Assembly (NCBI GenBank): GCA_024635815.1
Contig: JAGXIG010000055.1
Coordinates: 1-13,489, forward strand
DNA: 13,489 nt
Source of the DNA: Salegentibacter sp.
Lineage (GTDB): Bacteria > Bacteroidota > Bacteroidia > Flavobacteriales > Flavobacteriaceae
Direction: 5' to 3'
The notes beneath the pieces are model-generated. The model ran no database searches, was not told the origin of the DNA, and was given only the letters and a program-made list of their open reading frames with translations. The translations under genes were made by a program, and so were the position numbers. Of this stretch, positions 8,332-13,489 are shown in pieces. The first letter of the stretch is position 1. Each line of letters starts with the position of its first letter.

Positions 8332-9313
8332 AAAACTATGTTCTGGCGTAAAAATTTTTCCTGAAAAGGTTTTAACCTTGATCGAAGAAGAAAACCTTTG
8401 GAATATATGGGTGCCTAAAATTTATGGCGGATTAGAATTCACCCTTACTGAAGGACTTGAAAAGCTCAAAAAGTTGGCCAGAATTGATGGCAGCCTGGGG
8501 TGGACGGTAACTTTATGCAGCGGTGCCAATTACTTTATAGGAAACCTGGAACCTGAAACGGCAAGGGAGGTTTTTCATAGTTCAAAAGCTACGATTTTAG
8601 GGGGTAGTGGGGGCGTTTTTGGAATAGCCGAGAAACTAGGCGATAATTATAAAATTTCCGGAACCTGGCGCTATGCCACAGGTGCTCCCTACTTAAGTCA
8701 TTTTACACTTAATGCTGAAATTCACGAAAATGGCAAAACTTTGTTAAATGAGGATGGCTCACCAAAAGTCCTTTCTTTTATATTGCCTAGAGATGATGTT
8801 AGGATTATTGAAGACTGGAATACGATGGGTTTAAAAGCCTCAGTTACACACTCTTTTGAAGTGAAAAATACCTTTGTTTCAGAGCGTTTTAGTTTTATCT
8901 ACAACGAATTTTACCAGCCGCAGGATATCTTTAAAATTCCGTTTTCAGTCTTTGCTGATCTTACTCTTTGGGTTAATTATATTGGTATGGCCGAGCATTT
9001 TCTGGCGGAAGCCCAAGCTGTCAAATCTGTAGAGGCTTTAAAAAACTTAGAAGAAAACCTCAATTTTTACAATCAGCAAATCAGGCGATATTCAGAAAGT
9101 ATTGAAGCGAAAATTGCTGCGCAGGAAAAAATTTCTAAGAATTTTATAGAGGAAATTCATACTTCAGCTTCAAATTCAGTGAAAAATATCTCCCGAAATA
9201 TTATTGAAAATTATCCTTACTTAGGCGTAAAGGCAAGCCAGGAAAACCATCCCTTAAATCAGGTTTTTTGCGATTATTTTACCGCGACACAGCACCATAT
9301 TTTTACGAAATAA
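8300..9313 (+). CDS. Acyl-CoA-dehydrogenase-fold flavoprotein, DszC/HpaB-like
   Basis: A 337-residue protein with the acyl-CoA dehydrogenase layout. An N-terminal helical part carries VPKIYGGLE (38-46) and ARIDGSLGWTV (60-70). A middle beta domain carries SGTWRYATGAPYLSH (120-134) and DWNTMGLKASVTHSFEV (172-188). A helical C-terminus ends ATQHHIFTK, with H332/H333. The catalytic Glu region of true dehydrogenases is not evident. The terminal QHH and SGTW-YATGA pattern fit flavin-dependent monooxygenases of the DszC, HpaB and HsaA group, which use reduced FMN or FAD from a partner reductase. It is shorter than that family (usually about 380-410), mainly in the C-terminal helices. ATG at 8300 gives a 32-nt overlap with pnuT; a TTG nine bases upstream is possible. 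Co-transcription under the TPP riboswitch suggests a thiamin-related job, but the substrate is unknown. Confidence 0.75.
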   Translation: MKEDSRLQALRKLCSGVKIFPEKVLTLIEEENLWNIWVPKIYGGLEFTLTEGLEKLKKLARIDGSLGWTVTLCSGANYFIGNLEPETAREVFHSSKATILGGSGGVFGIAEKLGDNYKISGTWRYATGAPYLSHFTLNAEIHENGKTLLNEDGSPKVLSFILPRDDVRIIEDWNTMGLKASVTHSFEVKNTFVSERFSFIYNEFYQPQDIFKIPFSVFADLTLWVNYIGMAEHFLAEAQAVKSVEALKNLEENLNFYNQQIRRYSESIEAKIAAQEKISKNFIEEIHTSASNSVKNISRNIIENYPYLGVKASQENHPLNQVFCDYFTATQHHIFTK

Positions 9314-9457
9314 AGCTGCTGATTGGGAGTGAAATTAAGTTTTGTATTTGCTTCGGAATAAAGTTAAGATTTCAGCGATATTCATCTGTTTAATCGTAGA
9401 AAATGATTATCATGTAACAAGCGATAAATTATTTATAACAACCGAATAAAAATAAAG

Positions 9458-10135
9458 ATGAAATATAAAATAAATATAGAGAAAGTCCAGAACGTAGACG
9501 AAATTAAGGAGTATTGGACGAATGAAGATTACATTCAATTGCTGAAAAAATTCGATTTTCCTGATGCGGAAGAATCCGAAACCGAAAACTTAAGAGAATT
9601 ATTATTTATGGCAATATCAGATTTTGAACCTGCTGAAGCAGCTAGATTGGTTTTAGATTACAAGCTTGGTAAAGAATTATCTGATGGGCAAATTGAACAG
9701 ATTTCTAACGATATGTTGATAGACACGGTTTGTGAAGAATATCCCGAAATGGAATTGCAATCTAGATTATTCCACGTGAATCAATTACTTTTTAAAGCTT
9801 ACAATGGGAAATTTCCGAGTTCGAGTGCCACTATTATTCATTTCATCATTACCCCTTCAAATACAGATGCCGATTCCGACATAAGTAAAGCAACGCTGTT
9901 GAGGTTATTGAACGATGGTCTTTCTGACAGAAATATCGTTAAAAGATTGTTTGAAGAGCAAATGAATGGCAATGCCGAATTTCCGGAGGCAGAAAATATT
10001 ATCTGGGATTTGCAAAGTTCAGAAAATAATCATTTTAAAATAACTACTTCAGGAAATCTCATTAAAAAAGATGAGGTAATAGCTTCAGAATGGGAAAAGG
10101 AAATAGAAGAAACCGGGGCTGATTCAGATAAATAA
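9458..10135 (+). CDS. Hypothetical acidic cytoplasmic protein
   Basis: A 225-residue protein I do not recognise. It has no signal peptide and no membrane segment, and is rich in Glu and Asp throughout. The predicted character is mostly helical (ENLRELLFMAISDFEPAEAA, SKATLLRLLNDGLSDRNIVK) with one strand-like hydrophobic stretch (TIIHFIIT, about 124-131). The tail is acidic and polar. The start at 9458 follows an A-rich leader (AATAAAG), usual for this phylum. It sits 144 nt after the flavoprotein gene, so it is probably a separate unit, and it ends in a strong terminator. Codon use resembles its neighbours. No function is proposed. Confidence 0.85.
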   Translation: MKYKINIEKVQNVDEIKEYWTNEDYIQLLKKFDFPDAEESETENLRELLFMAISDFEPAEAARLVLDYKLGKELSDGQIEQISNDMLIDTVCEEYPEMELQSRLFHVNQLLFKAYNGKFPSSSATIIHFIITPSNTDADSDISKATLLRLLNDGLSDRNIVKRLFEEQMNGNAEFPEAENIIWDLQSSENNHFKITTSGNLIKKDEVIASEWEKEIEETGADSDK

Positions 10136-10155
10136 AATTAAAAGTTTGAGTAAGT

Positions 10156-10187
10156 AAAAATGCTGCTTGTTACCGGGCAGCATTTTT
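10156..10187 (+). terminator. Intrinsic terminator after the acidic protein gene
   Basis: AAAAATGCTGC (10156-10166) pairs perfectly with GCAGCATTTTT (10177-10187) around a 10-nt loop. The 3' arm ends in five T. It lies 20 nt after the stop codon. The A-run and T-run symmetry would let it work on either strand. Confidence 0.85.
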
Positions 10188-10443
10188 CTTTTAACTGGTG
10201 TATGTAATTCTTAAAAAATCACACAAAAAAAGGGGGATTGACTTTTATTTCAGAATTGCCCCCTTTCTACCCCATTTTACACTTCAAAAATAGATTAGTA
10301 AAATCCTATCCAGGTTAAATCAAGGTCAAGTAATTCCTAAGCTTTTATTATCTAGGAAATTTGCTCTTTTCAACTTAACATTCAATTAAAGATCAGGGCT
10401 TAAGGCTTAATTTTTAGATAACTTATTTCGGCATGTTTGCGTC
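10188..10443. other. Noncoding interval holding one inverted repeat
   Basis: About 256 nt between the terminator and the promoter of the next small gene; the whole gene-free gap is 341 nt. No open frame of note. The only structure seen is the G/C-armed inverted repeat at 10229-10266. The rest is AT-rich without further recognisable elements. Confidence 0.6.
10229..10266. repeat. Eight-pair inverted repeat with G5/C5 arms
   Basis: AAAGGGGG (10229-10236) and CCCCCTTT (10259-10266) are perfectly complementary around a 22-nt loop. On the minus strand the 3' arm runs into seven T (complement of A at 10225-10231), so it would be a good minus-strand terminator, yet no minus-strand gene precedes it. 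On the plus strand it lacks a T-run. It may be part of a small RNA or a leftover terminator. Confidence 0.55.
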
Positions 10444-10451
10444 TAATTTTG
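10444..10451 (+). promoter_or_regulatory. -7 promoter element of the 86-residue gene
   Basis: TAATTTTG fully matches the Bacteroidota -7 consensus TAnnTTTG and lies 25 nt before the start codon, giving a leader of about 20 nt. The -33 element is weak: no TTTG at the usual 17-23 nt spacing, only TTTC with a 14-nt spacer. Confidence 0.4.
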
Positions 10452-10476
10452 CTAATAATAGTAAATAAATTAGGTG

Positions 10477-10737
10477 ATGGATTCAAACAAAGAGAACAAT
10501 TTAGCCTTGGAAACTTTAAAATTTCCGGTTAGGTACGATAGCAGGCAACAAACGATATGGGATGCCAAAGGAATGATGGTTTGCGATATTCGCGGCTGGG
10601 GAAAAATTCAGTTTATGAATAAATCTGAAAAGCGTCAGGATGCTATAGGTGAGTTAATTGCGAATTTACTCAACAAGTATCAACGTAGCGAAAATGCCAA
10701 AATAGATGAAGAGCTTTTTAGGATGCTGGCTTCTTAG
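10477..10737 (+). CDS. Small hypothetical protein (86 aa)
   Basis: A soluble 86-residue protein, no signal peptide. The pattern is a short strand (LKFPVRYD), a beta hairpin around IWDAKGMMVCDIRGWGKIQFM, then a helix ending in ELIANLLNKY. This resembles the general shape of many small phage and bacterial proteins in which a 'D-x-x-G-x-x-V' hairpin is followed by an 'I-x-x-x-L-N' helix, but I cannot name a family. The ATG at 10477 is preferred over an in-frame GTG immediately before it. It stands alone between its own -7 element and its own terminator, so it looks like a real monocistronic gene and not a fragment. Function unknown. Confidence 0.7.
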   Translation: MDSNKENNLALETLKFPVRYDSRQQTIWDAKGMMVCDIRGWGKIQFMNKSEKRQDAIGELIANLLNKYQRSENAKIDEELFRMLAS

Positions 10738-10747
10738 GTATAACTTT

Positions 10748-10770
10748 TCTTCCCTTTAAGGAAGAGTTTT
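10748..10770 (+). terminator. Intrinsic terminator after the 86-residue gene
   Basis: TCTTCC (10748-10753) and GGAAGA (10760-10765) form a six-pair stem, plus one T-G wobble, around CTTTAA. The stem is followed by GTTTT (T at 10767-10770). It begins 10 nt after the stop codon. The stem is short, so efficiency may be moderate. Confidence 0.6.
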
Positions 10771-10886
10771 AGAAGCTTTAATTTCTCTAAATACATAGAA
10801 TCTCGCTTTTGTAAATTCACATACTTTTAAGTAGAATTTATGAAAAGTCGATTAAAACTAACTTTTTCGCAAGTTATTCCGAAGAA

Positions 10887-11370
10887 CTTTTAATTGGAAA
10901 CCTAACCCCGAATATGCTTAATTTCCTAATGCTTTGCAGGAAGCGATTGGAGGAGCGGCGGCGATTTTAATCCAGTTTCCGTTGTATTTCGGAATTATGG
11001 GTGTAATGCGGGAAACCGGTTTGGTTGGGGATATTTCGGACTTTTTTGCAATTATCGCGACAGATGTTAGTCTGCCGGTTTACAGTTTCTTTAGTGCCGG
11101 CTTAGTGAATATTTTTGTTCCCAGTGGTGGTGGCCAATGGGCAGTGCAGGGTCCTATAATTCTGGAAAGCGCTTTAAAAATTGGGGTTCCGCTTAATAAA
11201 GAGTGATGGCCTTGGCCTACGGCGACCAAATCACCAATATGCTACAGCCATTTTGGGCTTGGCCCTTACTTGCTATTACAAAACTAAAAGCGCGGGAAAT
11301 TCTTCCTTATACTTTGGTGATGATGCTAGTGGGCACATTGGTTTATATTACCGGTTTATTACTGGTGTAA
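10887..11370 (+). pseudogene. Decayed C-terminal remnant of an AtoE-type short-chain fatty acid transporter
   Basis: Three consecutive frames encode the last roughly 160 residues of an AtoE-family permease (full length about 440). The first piece, from 10887, reads LLIGNLTPNMLNFL. The frame shifts near 10928, then 10928-11203 reads through QEAIGGAAAILIQFPLYFGI, a hydrophobic span and the family hallmark VPSGGGQWAVQGP. A one-base loss near 11203 causes a TGA at 11204-11206. The true frame resumes at 11203 with VMALAYGDQITNMLQPFW and runs to a TAA at 11368-11370. This matches my recollection of E. coli AtoE (VPSGGGHWVIQGP, VMAIAYGEQWMNMAQPFW). The N-terminal two thirds are missing; upstream is noncoding. 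The protein normally carries short-chain fatty acids such as acetoacetate across the inner membrane. The second break is certain; the first rests on family resemblance. Confidence 0.85.
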
Positions 11371-11453
11371 TTGTGCTGGAGTTTCTAAGGAAAAACGGGA
11401 ACCTGGTTATTAAGAACTTTAAATAAATTGAAAAAATCGCTAAAAACAGCTAA

Positions 11454-11484
11454 GATTCCTTATTTTATATAGGAATCAATTTTT
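11454..11484 (+). terminator. Hairpin with T-run between the atoE remnant and the hemerythrin gene
   Basis: GATTCCT (11454-11460) and AGGAATC (11471-11477) form a perfect seven-pair stem around a 10-nt AT loop, followed by AATTTTT. It lies 84 nt after the remnant's stop and 13 nt before the hemerythrin ATG. It is either the old terminator of the transporter gene or a structure in the hemerythrin leader. If it terminates, the hemerythrin promoter would have to overlap it. Confidence 0.5.
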
Positions 11485-11490
11485 CTCATT

Positions 11491-11961
11491 ATGGTACCAC
11501 CAAAGAATAATCCAATAAAAAGGCATGAAGCCATTCAACCTTTAAGTAGAGAGCATCACCAGGGGCTTTTGCTTTGCTGGAAAATCAGGAAAGGTTTTGA
11601 AACCGGTGTGGAACCACAGCGTATAAAAAATTATACCGATTGGTTCTGGGAAAATCAGTTACAGGAACATTTTAGGATTGAAGAGAAATATGTTTTTCCG
11701 GTTTTAGGTGCTGAAAATAATTTGGTAAAACAGGCTCTGAAAGAGCATGAACATCTTGCCTCATTATTTCGTCAAAACACCGAAATATCATTAGCTCTGG
11801 AAACAATTCAGAATGACCTGGAAGGCCATATCAGGTTTGAGGAGCGGGTTCTTTTTAATAAAATCCAGGAAGAAGCTTCAGCAGAAGAACTTCAGCATAT
11901 TCAGGAACACCACGAAAAGGAAATTTCCTGTGGAGTGTGGGAAGATGAATTCTGGAAATAA
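11491..11961 (+). CDS. Hemerythrin-domain protein
   Basis: A 156-residue cytoplasmic four-helix-bundle protein predicted to bind a non-haem di-iron centre for oxygen or nitric oxide binding, sensing or detoxification. Iron-ligand pattern visible: LSREHH (H22/H23), EHFRIEE (H60, E64), KEHEHL (H86/H88), GHIRFEE (H113, E117/E118). Length and spacing fit a single-domain hemerythrin with short extensions; the C-terminal HIQEHHEKE adds further His. There is no signal peptide. The ATG at 11491 is the only Met before the domain. It is convergent with the membrane-protein gene, 63 nt apart. The short upstream distance to a terminator-like hairpin makes its promoter unclear. The di-iron role is family knowledge; the physiological role here is not shown. 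Confidence 0.9.
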   Translation: MVPPKNNPIKRHEAIQPLSREHHQGLLLCWKIRKGFETGVEPQRIKNYTDWFWENQLQEHFRIEEKYVFPVLGAENNLVKQALKEHEHLASLFRQNTEISLALETIQNDLEGHIRFEERVLFNKIQEEASAEELQHIQEHHEKEISCGVWEDEFWK

Positions 11962-11999
11962 ATTCATTTCAGACTATCAGATAATTAGAACAAATTCAA

Positions 12000-12011
12000 T
12001 AGACCGGTCTA
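12000..12011. repeat. 12-bp perfect palindrome between convergent genes
   Basis: TAGACCGGTCTA is self-complementary and lies in the 63-nt gap between two convergent genes. It is too short and lacks a loop or T-run, so it is not a normal terminator. It could be a protein-binding site or chance. Confidence 0.4.
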
Positions 12012-12024
12012 AATCACCAATAAT

Positions 12025-13254
12025 TTATGCTGCCTTTTGTAAAGGCTCGTTACCAGTTACTTCTTGCTTTAACCTGAAAACAGTGTCTTTCTCGTAAGCC
12101 AGGAAATAATAAATCACAAAGAACAGAAAATACATGATCATTGATTTCTGTCTGAGGATTATTCCAAGGTTAGACATCACAAAGGTCATTGCGAAAGAAC
12201 TCGTAAAGAACAGCACTAAACTCAGTTTAACCTTGGCCGGCGCACTCCTTAAGAAACCAAAGAAGCTCTTTTTAAACAACTTTCCGAAAATCAATATATA
12301 GATAAAGTTCTCTATAGAAACGATAACCCCTAAAATCCCCGGAGCATCAAAAAATAGCGGTCTAAACCAAAAAGTAAAGAATTTTTCTAATAAAGTATAG
12401 TCTGTCATTGGTACACCTGAAGTAGCGTTATCAAGACTATTAGAACGGGTTTCCGTAAATGTCATAAAATCGCCAATAAGATTTTGTGAGTTTCCAAGGT
12501 TAACGACACCTAAAATTTGTTTATTAAATAGAAGTACAAGCCCAGCAATTGCTCCAAGAAAAATAGCCTTTTGTTTTCTAGTTATTTGATTTCGGTTTAT
12601 AAAAATACCAAACATTCCCGCTCCCGCCAGTAGTAAAAACATATGTGGTCTTATTGCGAAAACCAATAATGAGCCTAAACCAAGACTAATTAATCTGTTT
12701 TTCGGACTTCTAAGTGCATAAGCGAATAACATTAACCCTAAGAATATTGGAGCGCCTTTACCCAGGGATGCCGTCCAGAAGTGCATATTAGGTAGAAAAA
12801 GAATCAATACTAAAAAATCTATCTTTTTGAAGATTTTGATATTTATGGAGATGTTTTCTTTGAAAAATAAATAGGCATAAACAAAGCCCAGAAAGCCAAT
12901 CCAGCTAAAAAGCAACATCATCATTTCGTAGCTGAAGCCGAAGAAATTAATAAAAGGAAAGGATAGAAAATCTATAAAAGATGTCCCGGTTTCTAAAAAT
13001 CCGTCCCAGGTTTTGCCTTCTTTCCCCGGTACTCTAAAATACCTTTTAGAATCTGAAGGGTTAAAGAATGCATAGGTATAATAAATTCCGGCAAAGATTA
13101 GGTGGTAATAGAACAATTTATTCATCAGGTTTGCTGAGAAAAAATCGTGCTTTTCATTAATCTTTTTAAAAATGTACTGGTTTGCCAGATGCAAAAACGG
13201 AATAAGCATTACCGCTTGCAATAGGTTATGAATCAGGTTTATATCTGGGGACAT
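12025..13254 (-). CDS. Polytopic membrane protein, possible polysaccharide polymerase (Wzy-like)
   Basis: A 409-residue inner-membrane protein with about ten hydrophobic segments (roughly 8-28, 45-63, 95-130, 147-160, 167-182, 187-215, 228-245, 300-325, 342-365, 370-387). Distinct motifs are LPNMHFWTASLGKGAPIF (154-171), FAIRPHMFLLLAG (199-211), FWFRPLFFDAPG with SIEN (295-315) and SNLGIILRQKS (361-371). The 'NLGI-x-x-RQ' near the C-terminus and the 'FW-x-S-x-GK' loop resemble surface-polysaccharide polymerases and related membrane proteins of flavobacterial exopolysaccharide clusters. This is motif resemblance only; such proteins diverge strongly. A large loop at 248-295 may be the periplasmic substrate-facing part. 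No glycosyltransferase genes are visible to the left; the locus may continue beyond the right edge. The ATG at 13254-13252 is the first Met of the frame. Confidence 0.55.
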   Translation of the reverse strand: MSPDINLIHNLLQAVMLIPFLHLANQYIFKKINEKHDFFSANLMNKLFYYHLIFAGIYYTYAFFNPSDSKRYFRVPGKEGKTWDGFLETGTSFIDFLSFPFINFFGFSYEMMMLLFSWIGFLGFVYAYLFFKENISINIKIFKKIDFLVLILFLPNMHFWTASLGKGAPIFLGLMLFAYALRSPKNRLISLGLGSLLVFAIRPHMFLLLAGAGMFGIFINRNQITRKQKAIFLGAIAGLVLLFNKQILGVVNLGNSQNLIGDFMTFTETRSNSLDNATSGVPMTDYTLLEKFFTFWFRPLFFDAPGILGVIVSIENFIYILIFGKLFKKSFFGFLRSAPAKVKLSLVLFFTSSFAMTFVMSNLGIILRQKSMIMYFLFFVIYYFLAYEKDTVFRLKQEVTGNEPLQKAA

Positions 13255-13295
13255 TTCTCTTTTTCTTTACTTCCCTTAATTCAATTACCCTACCT

Positions 13296-13326
13296 AAAAA
13301 ATAAAGTTGTGAGTGTTTCATAGAAA
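13296..13326 (-). promoter_or_regulatory. Candidate promoter of the membrane-protein gene
   Basis: On the minus strand, TTTC (complement of 13323-13326), a 19-nt spacer and TATTTTTT (complement of 13296-13303) match the Bacteroidota TTTG / TAnnTTTG pattern with one mismatch in each box. The leader to the ATG would be about 35 nt. The region is AT-rich, so chance matches are likely. Confidence 0.3.
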
Positions 13327-13426
13327 GTACTAAAAATTAACTGATTTTAAGTCTTTTAGCCTAATCCTTTACATTTTTGATAAAACTTAGAAAAAAAATC
13401 CCGAATTTTCCCCATAAAATAATCTA

Positions 13427-13464
13427 CACTTGTGTGGAAAGAACTTATTATTTACTCACAAGTG
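13427..13464. repeat. Inverted repeat at the right edge
   Basis: CACTTGTG (13427-13434) and CACAAGTG (13457-13464) are perfectly complementary, 22 nt apart. They lie 9 nt before a possible ATG at 13473, from which only 17 nt of frame (MPFRK...) are available. An operator for a divergent pair, or a leader hairpin, are both possible. Confidence 0.4.
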
Positions 13465-13489
13465 GGATTTAGATGCCTTTTAGAAAAAT

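Noticed and set aside
10840..10893. A 17-codon frame starting with ATG upstream of the atoE remnant
   Set aside because: It is very short, partly overlaps the remnant in another frame and shows no recognisable features; probably chance.
11181..11426. An 81-codon open frame over the end of the atoE remnant
   Set aside because: It is out of frame with the AtoE homology, which is carried by the frame ending at 11370, and has no signal of its own.
11813..12097. A 94-codon open frame overlapping the hemerythrin gene and the convergent gene's end
   Set aside because: It is an alternative frame of the hemerythrin gene running into the 3' end of the opposite gene; no independent coding evidence.

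Overview
The window reads as chromosomal DNA of a Bacteroidota bacterium, most likely a marine-type Flavobacteriaceae member. This is inferred from low GC, A-rich translation starts without clear Shine-Dalgarno sequences, Bacteroidota-type promoter elements (TTTG / TAnnTTTG), a SusC-type plug signature (DEVVTVGYG) and a PnuT-type thiamine transporter behind a TPP riboswitch. I cannot assign a genus.

Layout. (1) 1-158, minus strand: the N-terminus of an exported protein cut by the left edge. (2) 159-1023: 865 nt without a convincing gene, holding a few hairpins and a (TCA)6 run beside the next start codon. (3) 1024-7461, plus: a 2145-residue alpha-2-macroglobulin-family protein with an intact thioester motif (CSEQ) and, inserted in the bait region/MG7 area, a carboxypeptidase-regulatory-like domain plus a TonB-receptor plug domain of SusC type, with no beta-barrel. 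This chimera is the most unusual object here. (4) 7526-9313: a promoter, a TPP riboswitch, pnuT and an overlapping acyl-CoA-dehydrogenase-fold flavoprotein (DszC/HpaB-like), apparently one thiamin-responsive operon. (5) 9458-10187: an unrecognised acidic 225-residue protein with a clear terminator. (6) 10188-10476: noncoding, with a G/C-armed inverted repeat. (7) 10477-10737: a small 86-residue protein with its own promoter and terminator candidates. (8) 10887-11370: the decayed C-terminal third of an AtoE-type short-chain fatty acid transporter, with two frame breaks. (9) 11491-11961: a hemerythrin-domain protein. (10) 12025-13254, minus: a polytopic membrane protein resembling surface-polysaccharide polymerases. 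(11) 13255-13489: its upstream region and an inverted repeat at the right edge.

The genes do not form one pathway. The only evident functional unit is the riboswitch-pnuT-flavoprotein operon. The macroglobulin chimera stands alone, without the PBP1c gene that often accompanies bacterial macroglobulins. The atoE remnant points to recent gene loss between the small gene and the hemerythrin gene. No tRNA, rRNA, CRISPR array or insertion sequence was seen.
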